DNA from: Candidatus Falkowiibacteriota bacterium
GTDB taxonomy: Bacteria > Patescibacteriota > Patescibacteriia > Patescibacteriales > GWC2-42-12
Direction of reading: 5' to 3'
Assembly: GCA_016208065.1 (NCBI GenBank)
Contig: JACQYU010000022.1
Span: 1 to 5,838 of the forward strand
DNA: 5,838 bases
Each line of letters opens with the position of its first letter. The first letter of the stretch is position 1. The notes below the pieces were generated by a model, which saw only the letters and a program-made list of their open reading frames with translations, was not told where the DNA came from and searched no databases. Shown here piece after piece: positions 1 to 5,838 of this stretch. The position numbers and the translations under genes were made by a program.

Positions 1-183
1 CGCGCCGCGCTCATTCTTAGCTGGTTCTATGTTAAGAAAAATCAACTCATCAGCTCCTTGCGACTCATAAATTTTGGCGTTGGTTATCGGATGGCCGACG
101 TCGCGGTGGTTTTTAAAATTTACTCCCTTAACGCAGCGGCCGCCTTTTAATAAAAGGCAAGGGATGATTCGTTTTTTCAGCAT
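1..183 (-). CDS. hisF: HisF-like ammonia-channel subunit of the sugar amidotransferase (N-terminal 61 codons)
   Basis: The ATG at 183-181 opens a frame that stays open to the left edge, so only the first 61 residues are present out of the family's usual 250 or so. It starts MLKKRIIPC and continues with KGVNF, a GADELIFL strand and other HisF barrel landmarks, aligning without gaps to Thermotoga HisF as remembered. The two catalytic-face aspartates are replaced: position 11 is Leu (codon 153-151) and position 51 is Asn (codon 33-31). The ammonia-gate residues Arg5 and Glu46 remain. Asp11 is essential for imidazole glycerol phosphate cyclisation, so I infer a paralog that only conveys ammonia from HisH to the PseA/WbpG-type amidotransferase, as proposed for HisF2 in Pseudomonas. 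It begins 8 nt after the hisH stop, with no Shine-Dalgarno sequence. Gate residues Lys99 and Glu167 and catalytic Asp130 lie outside the window. Confidence 0.9.
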   Translation of the reverse strand, partial: MLKKRIIPCLLLKGGRCVKGVNFKNHRDVGHPITNAKIYESQGADELIFLNIEPAKNERGA

Positions 184-191
184 TTAATCGG

Positions 192-809
192 TTATTTTAA
201 ATTTATAAAATTTTTTAAAATTTCCAGCCCGAATTTTTGGCTTTTTTCCGGATGAAATTGGGTGCCGAAAATATTATCTTTTTGGATTACGGCCGTAAAA
301 TCATCGCCGTAGCAACAGACCGCTTTAACCGTATTTTTTAAGCGGCAGATTAAATGGTAGCTATGCACAAAATAAAAATCCGTGCCTGATTTTATGCCCT
401 TAAGCAAAGAACATTTTTTATCAATAATTCTAACATTATTCCAGCCCACATGCGGAATTTTTAAATTTTTGTTTTTTAAATTAAACTCTTTAACCGAAGC
501 GTCAAGCCAGCCTAAGCCTTTATGCAAACCGAACTCGGCGCTGTCTTTCGCCATCAACTGCATGCCTAAGCAAATTCCCAAAATAAGCTTTTTATTCTTA
601 ATTACTTCTTGATTTAAAAAATTAATCAAGCCCAATTTTTTTAGATTTTTCATGCCGTCGGCAAAAGCGCCGACGCCGGAAAGAATTAATCGATCCGCTT
701 TTTTAATATCCTCTTTTTTGTTGGAAATTAAAACTTTAACGCCCAAACTTTCTAAAGCCTTGGCGATTGAACGGACATTACCCATATTATAATCAACGAT
801 AACTATCAT
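192..809 (-). CDS. hisH: HisH-like glutamine amidotransferase subunit (glutaminase)
   Basis: This is a class I glutamine amidotransferase of 205 residues, the usual HisH length, which hydrolyses glutamine to supply ammonia to its HisF partner. It starts MIVIVDYNMGN, a typical HisH beginning. The triad is Cys80 in the nucleophile elbow GICLGMQ, His186 and Glu188 in TQFHPEKS; the PHVGWN motif lies at 119-124. The oxyanion-loop PGVG motif reads SGVG (44-47), a Pro-to-Ser change. I chose the ATG at 809 rather than the in-frame ATG at 839 because the extra ten residues only re-read the end of pseA, while 809 gives the family start and an ATGA overlap with the pseA stop. Position between pseA and a catalytically altered hisF points to acetamidino-sugar synthesis rather than histidine synthesis. 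A true histidine enzyme cannot be excluded from this protein alone. Confidence 0.92.
   Translation of the reverse strand: MIVIVDYNMGNVRSIAKALESLGVKVLISNKKEDIKKADRLILSGVGAFADGMKNLKKLGLINFLNQEVIKNKKLILGICLGMQLMAKDSAEFGLHKGLGWLDASVKEFNLKNKNLKIPHVGWNNVRIIDKKCSLLKGIKSGTDFYFVHSYHLICRLKNTVKAVCCYGDDFTAVIQKDNIFGTQFHPEKSQKFGLEILKNFINLK
806..809 (-). other. ATGA start/stop overlap coupling pseA to hisH
   Basis: The hisH ATG (809-807) and the pseA TGA stop (808-806) share an ATGA. In the pseA frame the next codon (805-803) is TAG, so pseA ends in tandem stops. Such overlaps commonly indicate translational coupling and similar amounts of the two partners, which fits subunits of one complex. The use of TGA as a stop here also argues against a recoded-UGA genetic code. 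Confidence 0.9.
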
Positions 810-1957
810 TTTGTTTTGTCCCAAAGATCTTGATCCCATAATTTTTTCCCTTTTTTAGTCGTGCGTCCGTCATGCCGATTAGGCGCGACCTGATGCGTTA
901 AAGCGATTTTCATAAATTCGGCTTCGCTGATTCCCAGATATTTAAGAAAAACATCCAAACTGGCCGGCCGCAAACCGTCATATTTTTTTATTAATTTCAT
1001 GGCCTGGCCCCTGGACATGCGGCCATTTCTTATATCAATGCTGGCCAGATGAGCCGTCCGGCCGACTCCCCTTTTTATAAACTTTAAATAATCCCTGACT
1101 CCGTTAAACATGCACTCGATTTTTTCATAGCCATAGCCCGGCGGCACGCCTTCAACCTCGTCTTCTTCCCAGCCCAATTCTTTTTTTATAATCTCTTTCT
1201 GTTTTTTCACGTCCCAAGGCAAATAGGTTCCTAAAGTTATGCTGCGGCACTTTATGGCCGCGAGTTCTTTTAAGCTCGGGTATCTAAACGGCTCCAAATC
1301 GCGCATAGTCAGGCCCTTAACCATGCCAACCATGTCTTCGGCGTTTATGCCAAGATTAACCACTCGGTTGAATAATTTTTCATCCACTTCAACATATTCT
1401 TCTTTATAAGAATAAAGGCCGGTATATTCGCCGCCGCGCTCGCCCCAAATCAACAAAGGAATCTTAAATTTTACCGCTATTTGCATCGGGTATGAATAAA
1501 TGCCGGTATGGCAATGCCAACAAAAATCGCCTTTTCTCTTTAAACTCTCAAGCATTAATTTCTTGACTACGTGCCAATCCGGCCGAAAAGTCAGCAAATC
1601 TACGCCTAACTTTTTTACGATTCTCGTTCGATTGGCTAAAGTTTTCGGGCGGTAAAAGCCGTGGTCAAAACTTACCAAAAGCGGCTTTAGGCCGAAATAC
1701 TTAACAACCGCCAAAACGGTGAAAGAGGTGTCTTTTCCGCCGCTAAAAGGCACTATGCAATCGTATTGCCCGCGATTTTTATACTGTTTGATCAGCTCCT
1801 CGAATTCTTTTCTTTTTTTCCGCCAATCTATTTTTTCATTTTTTATCTCAATGTTTCGGCAAACATTGCAGACTCCCTGTTTATCATAATTTATCGCTTC
1901 CCAGGTTTCCGGCATGACGCATTTTGAGCATCTTTTTAAGCTGCTAATTTTTTTCAT
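806..1957 (-). CDS. pseA: N-acetyl sugar amidotransferase, PseA/WbpG family
   Basis: A 383-residue protein of the PseA/WbpG family, close to the usual length of about 380. Family members use ATP and ammonia to turn an N-acetyl group on a sugar into an acetamidino group. The N-terminus has two CxxC pairs (Cys10/Cys13 and Cys30/Cys33), probably a zinc knuckle, with the characteristic CVMPET following the first pair. The PP-loop ATP-pyrophosphatase signature SGGKDTS is at 72-78 and binds ATP for adenylation; a further CWHC motif is at 146-149. The ATG at 1957 lies 15 nt after the pseC-pseH stop, without a Shine-Dalgarno sequence, and the end overlaps hisH by 4 nt. With pseB and pseC upstream, the likely substrate is a pseudaminic acid or its precursor (PseA role, giving Pse5Ac7Am). 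WbpG acts on a diacetamido-mannuronate instead, so the exact substrate is inferred from context. Probably cytoplasmic; no membrane segment seen. Confidence 0.9.
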   Translation of the reverse strand: MKKISSLKRCSKCVMPETWEAINYDKQGVCNVCRNIEIKNEKIDWRKKRKEFEELIKQYKNRGQYDCIVPFSGGKDTSFTVLAVVKYFGLKPLLVSFDHGFYRPKTLANRTRIVKKLGVDLLTFRPDWHVVKKLMLESLKRKGDFCWHCHTGIYSYPMQIAVKFKIPLLIWGERGGEYTGLYSYKEEYVEVDEKLFNRVVNLGINAEDMVGMVKGLTMRDLEPFRYPSLKELAAIKCRSITLGTYLPWDVKKQKEIIKKELGWEEDEVEGVPPGYGYEKIECMFNGVRDYLKFIKRGVGRTAHLASIDIRNGRMSRGQAMKLIKKYDGLRPASLDVFLKYLGISEAEFMKIALTHQVAPNRHDGRTTKKGKKLWDQDLWDKTK

Positions 1958-1972
1958 ATTAAGCTTATATAA

Positions 1973-3622
1973 TTATTTTTTTATAGACATAATAATTTTA
2001 TCATAAAAAACGCCGTTATGGTTAATCGCCCTTTTTTCTATTTTTTTAATTTTAAATTTTAATTTTTTATAAAGCTTAACCGCCTTTTTGTTTTGCGAAA
2101 TTACTCCGAGCTCAAGGCTAGTTAAGCCTAATTTTTTAAAAGCGTGCGCAATAATTAATTTTGTCGCCTCCTCGCCGATGCCCTTGCCCCAATAATTTTT
2201 ATCTCCGATTAAAATTCCGTAAACCGCTTTTTTTTCGCGCCGATCAATCGGCTCTAATTTTATATTGCCGATATGCGAATCATTTTTTTTATCAAAAATT
2301 CCTACTAGCAGGCAATCAATCTTGCTTGATTTTTCTTTAAGATATTTTTTTAACTCGGCTAAAGTACATTTTCTAGTTTCTAAATACTTATTTACTTCTT
2401 TATCGTTAAGCCAGGCGCAATAATCATTAGACGCGTCGGCCGGAGTCAATTTTCTTAAATATACCCTTTCTCCCATTATTAATCCGCGGCTTTCTTTATT
2501 TTCAAATAATTTATTTTTATAAATTTTAAAATATTTTTTAATTAAACCGCTGATAAATTTAACCTGTTTTTCGGTTAAGCCGGCGTAGCAAGGCAGGGTC
2601 AGGCATGATGCTTGATAAATTTCTTCGTTCTCCAGCTTAACGGCTTTATAGCCGTTTTTTCTATAATAAGGCTGCGCGTAAACCGCCGGATAATGAAAAT
2701 TAACGGCCACGCCTTTATTTTTTAAATACTCGGCCAACCTATCGCGCTCTTTTAAATTAACCGTCCTAATAACATAAATATGCCAAGCGGAATAATTATC
2801 TTTTATTTCTTCCGGCAAAATTATTTCCTTAACATCTCTTAATTCTCGCTTATACCACTCGACGACTTGCCGCCTTTTTTTAATAAAACTATCCAATCTT
2901 TTTAGCTGGCTTACGCCTAAAGCCGCCTGAATATCAGCCAATCTGTAATTATGGCCTAGCGCTATCATCACATTTTTATTATATTTATCTTTATACATGC
3001 CATGGTTGCGCAATAATTTTAATTTTTCACAATATTTTTTACTATTGGTTAAAACCGCTCCGCCTTCGCCGGTAGTAATGCTTTTTACCGGATGGAAGCT
3101 AAATACTGTCATATCGGATAATGAACCGATTTTTTTATTCTTATATTTCGCGCCTAAAGCGTGGCAGGCGTCTTCAACCACTGTTAATTTATATTTTTTG
3201 GCGATTTTTTTTATTTGATCTAAGGCGCAGGGCTGGCCGGAAAAATCAACCGGCGCAATCACCCTGGTTTTTCCGGAAATTAATTTTTCAATTTTTGCTT
3301 CATCAATATTATAAGTATCCAAACGGATATCGCAAAAAACCGGTTTGGCGCCTGCGGTTAAAAGCATATTGCTTGTTGCCGCGAAAGTGTTCGGAGCCGT
3401 AATAACTTCATCGCCCGCCTTTAGGCCGGCCGCTAAATAAGCTAAGTGCAAAGCCGCGGTGCCGTTATTTACGGCTACGGCGTATTTAACGCCGCAATAT
3501 TCGGCCAGAGCTTTTTCAAACTCGAAGACCTTCGGCCCCTGGGTCAGCCAATCGGATCGCAAAACTTTAATCACTTCTTTAATATCGGTTTGATCAATAT
3601 TTTGATGCCCGTAAGGAATCAT
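1973..3622 (-). CDS. pseC: Fusion protein: PseC aminotransferase + PseH-like GNAT acetyltransferase
   Basis: One uninterrupted 549-residue frame encodes two enzymes. Residues 1-365 are a DegT/DnrJ/EryC1 (type I fold) PLP aminotransferase closely resembling PseC: NNGTAALHL at 52-60, VEDACHALGA at 149-158 with Asp151 for the pyridine nitrogen, and Lys180 in FSFHPVKSITTGEGG as the PLP Schiff-base lysine. PseC transaminates the 4-keto product of PseB using glutamate. A lysine-rich linker (about 366-382) leads to a GNAT domain from Met383 (ATG at 2476-2474) to the end, about 167 residues, beginning MGERVYLRKL and carrying the acetyl-CoA loop WGKGIG at 478-483 and the late VISQNKKAVKLYKKLKF segment of motif B. 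PseH performs the next step, N-acetylation of the new C4 amine, so the fused enzymes would act in succession. The gene starts 3 nt after pseB. The aminotransferase is secure; PseH specificity is inferred from fusion and context, since the GNAT resembles the general RimJ/RimL type. Confidence 0.9.
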   Translation of the reverse strand: MIPYGHQNIDQTDIKEVIKVLRSDWLTQGPKVFEFEKALAEYCGVKYAVAVNNGTAALHLAYLAAGLKAGDEVITAPNTFAATSNMLLTAGAKPVFCDIRLDTYNIDEAKIEKLISGKTRVIAPVDFSGQPCALDQIKKIAKKYKLTVVEDACHALGAKYKNKKIGSLSDMTVFSFHPVKSITTGEGGAVLTNSKKYCEKLKLLRNHGMYKDKYNKNVMIALGHNYRLADIQAALGVSQLKRLDSFIKKRRQVVEWYKRELRDVKEIILPEEIKDNYSAWHIYVIRTVNLKERDRLAEYLKNKGVAVNFHYPAVYAQPYYRKNGYKAVKLENEEIYQASCLTLPCYAGLTEKQVKFISGLIKKYFKIYKNKLFENKESRGLIMGERVYLRKLTPADASNDYCAWLNDKEVNKYLETRKCTLAELKKYLKEKSSKIDCLLVGIFDKKNDSHIGNIKLEPIDRREKKAVYGILIGDKNYWGKGIGEEATKLIIAHAFKKLGLTSLELGVISQNKKAVKLYKKLKFKIKKIEKRAINHNGVFYDKIIMSIKK

Positions 3623-3625
3623 ATT

Positions 3626-4612
3626 TTATAATTTTAATAAATCCAAAAAGTCGCCATTGGTCAGCCAAACCTGATTAGCGTCGCTCGAAAAAATAAAATC
3701 CGGTTCTGTTTTTTTGCCTGACTCAAAATATTTATCAAATCTGCCTTTGGCAAAAATATCGTAATGTTCCGGAATCACCACAAAATAATTTTCCAGTTCT
3801 GCCGCGTGTCTGGCTTCTTCTTTGGTTAATAAAATTTCATGCAATTTTTCGCCCGGCCTTATGCCGATTATTTCTTTTTCCGTCTCCGGCGCCAAACAAT
3901 CAAACAAATCAGCCAATTTCATGCTTGGTATTTTCGGAACGAATATTTCCCCGCCCAGCATATTTTCCAACGCGAAATTAACCAAAGCGAAAGATTGGTT
4001 AAGGGTTATCCAAAACCGCGTCATCTCCAAATCGGTAATTTGAACTTTAGCGCTTTTATTGTTTATTAAGGTTTCAATAATGCTGCCGCGACTACCGACG
4101 ACATTGCCATATCTAACCACGCTGAATTTAGTCTGATCGGGAGAATATGAGTTGCCGCTGATAAACAATTTTTCCGCGCATAGCTTAGTGGAGCCGTATA
4201 AATTAATCGGCTGAACGGCCTTGTCCGTTGAAATCAATAAAACTTTTTCCACTTTTTGGTCGATCGCGGCTTCAATAACGTTTTGGCTGCCTAAAATATT
4301 GGTTTTAACCGCCTCAAAAGGATTATATTCTAAAATCGGCACCTGCTTTAAAGCGGCCGCGTGCACTACGATATCAACTCCGTTAAAGGCTCTTTCCAGC
4401 CTCGGTAAATCGCGCACATCGCCGATAAAAAATCGCAGCCTTTCATCTTTAAATTCTTTTTCCATCTTAAATTGCTTTAATTCATCTCGGCTGAAAACTA
4501 TTATTTTCTTCGGACTGCAATTATCCAATAAATATTTAACAAAACTCTTGCCGAAGGAGCCGGTCCCTCCGGTAATTAAGATTGTTTTATTGTCAATGAA
4601 ATTTGTATTCAT
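3626..4612 (-). CDS. pseB: UDP-N-acetylglucosamine 4,6-dehydratase (inverting), PseB
   Basis: A 328-residue soluble short-chain dehydrogenase (extended SDR), the expected PseB length. PseB removes water from UDP-GlcNAc and inverts C5 to give the UDP-4-keto-6-deoxy-L-arabino-hexulose, the first committed step to pseudaminic acid. The NAD(P)-binding motif GGTGSFG is at 15-21, HAAALK at 84-89, Asp130-Lys131 in STDKA, and the catalytic pair Tyr139 (codon 4198-4196) and Lys143 in LYGSTK. The C-terminal half carries the PseB-like stretches MTRFWITL, EIFVPKIPSMK and RPGEKLHE, and a final SSDxNxxWLT segment. The ATG at 4612 follows the upstream dehydratase by 17 nt of pure AT-rich sequence with no Shine-Dalgarno motif. 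It is immediately followed by pseC, the next enzyme in the pathway. The Tyr-containing active site distinguishes it from the preceding paralog, which has Met here. Confidence 0.93.
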   Translation of the reverse strand: MNTNFIDNKTILITGGTGSFGKSFVKYLLDNCSPKKIIVFSRDELKQFKMEKEFKDERLRFFIGDVRDLPRLERAFNGVDIVVHAAALKQVPILEYNPFEAVKTNILGSQNVIEAAIDQKVEKVLLISTDKAVQPINLYGSTKLCAEKLFISGNSYSPDQTKFSVVRYGNVVGSRGSIIETLINNKSAKVQITDLEMTRFWITLNQSFALVNFALENMLGGEIFVPKIPSMKLADLFDCLAPETEKEIIGIRPGEKLHEILLTKEEARHAAELENYFVVIPEHYDIFAKGRFDKYFESGKKTEPDFIFSSDANQVWLTNGDFLDLLKL

Positions 4613-4629
4613 AATATTAAATAAAATTA

Positions 4630-5697
4630 TTAATTATAGTGATTTAAAGTTTCAAACATTTTTTTATCGTCTTTAGCTATTAATTTTTTTATCTGATAAA
4701 TCGGCAAATATTTTTTGCCTTCGGTAGTATAATTTTCAACTTTACATTTTTTCGCATTCATGTCCGCCATATATTTTTCCAGTTTGATTTTTTTATTTAA
4801 GCCGTAATTTATCAGCGGCACAATAATAAACATTTCTTTATTTTCCAAAGCGAATAAGGCTTCGTCTTCGGTCAGTAACTTTTCATGCAGGCGCTCGCCC
4901 AGCTTAAGGCCGGTAAGGTTAATTTTTATTTGCCGCGGATCATAACCGAATTTCGGCGCGTATAATTCAATCATAGCTTTGGCCAAATCGTAAATTTTCA
5001 GCATAGCCATGTCTTTTAAAATAAATATCTCCCTGTCTTGCATTAAGCCCGAGGCCTTAAAAATCAAATCCACCGCTTCGTCAATAGACATAAAAAATCG
5101 ACAGACTCTTTTATCGGTAACGGTTACCGGCCCGCCGGCCATAATCTGCTTGTAAAATAAAGATATGACCGAAACGCGGGAATTTAAAACATTACCGAAT
5201 CTGACAAAACAAAATTTAGTCGGATGAATGCCGCTGTAATGGGCGAGCATCATTTTTTCGGCTAACAGCTTAGTGCAGCCCATAACGCTTACCGGATCAG
5301 TCGCTTTATCTGTTGAGATCCCAATAACTTTTTCCACGTTATGCGCCATGGCGCAATCAATAATATTCTGCATGCCGCGGACATTTGTTTCTACCGCTTC
5401 AAAGGGATCATTTTCACAGGCTAAAATATGCTTCATAGCCGCGGCATGGAAAACAATATCTATATTTTCCATGGCTTTATAAACCCGATCTTTATTTCTG
5501 ATGTCGCCGATTAAAAATCTTACTTTGGGATTGTAATTTAATTCTTGAGCTAAATTATATTGCTTGGTTTCGTCCCTTGATAAAACTTTAATTTGCTTGG
5601 GATCTAGCTCGAGAAGTTTTTTTACAATAATTGAACCGATGGAACCGGTGCCGCCGGTTACTAAAATGTATTTTCCTTTGAATAAATTGGTGGCCAT
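4630..5697 (-). CDS. CapD/WbpM-type soluble NDP-sugar 4,6-dehydratase (MxxxK active site)
   Basis: A 355-residue SDR of the polysaccharide biosynthesis CapD/FlaA1 group, paralogous to the pseB product downstream. GGTGSIG at 15-21 binds the cofactor, HAAAMK is at 84-89 and Asp130-Lys131 sits in STDKA. Met139 (codon 5283-5281) occupies the place of the SDR catalytic Tyr, with Lys143 kept (VMGCTK). The Met-for-Tyr variant is known in WbpM-type UDP-GlcNAc 4,6-dehydratases, which keep C5 configuration, so this enzyme probably makes a second 4-keto-6-deoxy sugar. Unlike WbpM it lacks the N-terminal membrane half. I chose the ATG at 5697 (MATNLFKGKYILVTGG) because homologs begin just before the first strand; the in-frame ATG at 5748 would add 17 unlike residues and a longer overlap with the upstream frame. 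No Shine-Dalgarno sequence precedes either. Exact substrate and product are not determined; an epimerase role is possible. Confidence 0.85.
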   Translation of the reverse strand: MATNLFKGKYILVTGGTGSIGSIIVKKLLELDPKQIKVLSRDETKQYNLAQELNYNPKVRFLIGDIRNKDRVYKAMENIDIVFHAAAMKHILACENDPFEAVETNVRGMQNIIDCAMAHNVEKVIGISTDKATDPVSVMGCTKLLAEKMMLAHYSGIHPTKFCFVRFGNVLNSRVSVISLFYKQIMAGGPVTVTDKRVCRFFMSIDEAVDLIFKASGLMQDREIFILKDMAMLKIYDLAKAMIELYAPKFGYDPRQIKINLTGLKLGERLHEKLLTEDEALFALENKEMFIIVPLINYGLNKKIKLEKYMADMNAKKCKVENYTTEGKKYLPIYQIKKLIAKDDKKMFETLNHYN

Positions 5698-5838
5698 ATT
5701 TTTAAAATTAAGAATGTTAGAATAATGCCTATCGGGACTAATAGCCATAAATTAATCGTTAATTCCCAAGCGGTCGCTACGGTTAGCGGCACGGCCGGCA
5801 TGGAAGCTCTTTGGCGGTTAAAGCCGGTTTTGCTTTTC
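5661..5838 (-). CDS. C-terminal tail of an unidentified membrane protein
   Basis: A minus-strand frame open from the right edge (first full codon 5837-5835) runs 58 codons to a TAG at 5663-5661. It encodes a basic stretch (TGFNRQRAS) followed by a clear hydrophobic segment, LWLLVPIGIILTFLILK, at residues 30-46 of the fragment, then a short polar tail. Codon choices (GGC, CCG, TTA, GCC/GCG) match the genes downstream, and the other two minus-strand frames are closed here (stops at 5820-5818 and 5785-5783). Its end overlaps the start of the CapD-type gene by 37 nt, which would make it the preceding gene of the same operon. I cannot name the family; a surface-glycan membrane enzyme or transporter would suit the location but nothing in the fragment shows it. 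A chance open frame is the alternative, since 58 codons is short and a plus-strand frame is also partly open. Confidence 0.5.
   Translation of the reverse strand, partial: KSKTGFNRQRASMPAVPLTVATAWELTINLWLLVPIGIILTFLILKIWPPIYSKENTF

Noticed and set aside
142..158. A 17-nt near-perfect palindrome (8-nt arms GCCTTTTA / TAAAAGGC around one base).
   Set aside because: It lies inside conserved hisF coding sequence at codons for CLLLKG, is not followed by a T-run on the transcribed strand, and an eight-base arm pair can occur by chance in such AT-rich DNA.
1..809. hisH-hisF as part of a histidine biosynthesis operon.
   Set aside because: No other his gene is present, the neighbours are sugar-nucleotide enzymes, the amidotransferase overlaps hisH, and the HisF fragment lacks Asp11 needed for cyclase activity.
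810..839. A longer hisH starting at the in-frame ATG at 839.
   Set aside because: The ten extra residues come from the pseA C-terminal coding region read in another frame. The start at 809 matches the HisH family N-terminus and makes an ATGA overlap.
2283..2290. A run of eight T (A8 on the coding strand) in the GNAT part of the fusion gene, as a possible phase-variation tract.
   Set aside because: Similar A-runs of 6-8 occur throughout the window at lysine codons, so nothing marks this one as a selected slippage tract.
4221..4676. A 151-codon plus-strand open frame opposite pseB.
   Set aside because: It is antisense to the conserved N-terminal half of pseB, has no recognisable domain, and the window's other plus-strand frames are likewise shadows of minus-strand genes.
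5698..5748. A longer dehydratase starting at the ATG at 5748.
   Set aside because: The extra 17 residues do not resemble the N-terminus of SDR dehydratases, no ribosome site precedes it, and it would increase overlap with the upstream open frame.

Overview
All the coding signal in this window lies on the minus strand and reads as one tightly packed operon running from the right edge to the left edge. In transcription order it holds: the C-terminal tail of an unidentified membrane protein (cut by the right edge); a soluble CapD/WbpM-type NDP-sugar 4,6-dehydratase; PseB; a PseC aminotransferase fused to a GNAT acetyltransferase that I read as PseH; a PseA/WbpG-type N-acetyl-sugar amidotransferase; a HisH-type glutaminase; and the first 61 codons of a HisF paralog (cut by the left edge). 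Intergenic distances are 17, 3, 15, -4 and 8 nt, and one overlap is an ATGA. There is no stretch over about 60 nt without coding sequence. I found no RNA gene, CRISPR array, insertion sequence or convincing terminator.

How the genes work together: PseB dehydrates and C5-epimerises UDP-GlcNAc. The PseC domain transaminates the resulting 4-keto sugar. The fused GNAT domain would then N-acetylate the new amine, the third step of CMP-pseudaminic acid synthesis. PseA with HisH and HisF forms the module that replaces an acetamido oxygen by nitrogen, giving an acetamidino (Am) sugar, with HisH releasing ammonia from glutamine and HisF passing it on. The same pseA-hisH-hisF grouping is known in the Campylobacter jejuni flagellin glycosylation locus, and as wbpG-hisH2-hisF2 in Pseudomonas aeruginosa O-antigen loci. 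The likely product is an acetamidino pseudaminic acid-like sugar for a surface glycan or glycoprotein. PseG, PseI, PseF and the transferase are not in the window and may lie beyond its edges.

The HisH and HisF here are probably not histidine enzymes. The HisF fragment aligns without gaps to the Thermotoga HisF N-terminus as I remember it, but carries Leu where the essential Asp11 should be and Asn where Asp51 should be. It keeps Arg5 and Glu46 of the ammonia gate.

Organism: bacterial, standard genetic code (TGA used as a stop), AT-rich with lysine-rich proteins and many A-runs on the coding strand, and no recognisable Shine-Dalgarno sequence before any of the six readable starts. This would suit an uncultivated candidate-phylum genome such as Patescibacteria, but that is a low-confidence impression. 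Chemically the pathway is largely known. What stands out is the PseC-GNAT fusion, the catalytically altered HisF, and the pairing of two dehydratases with different active-site signatures.
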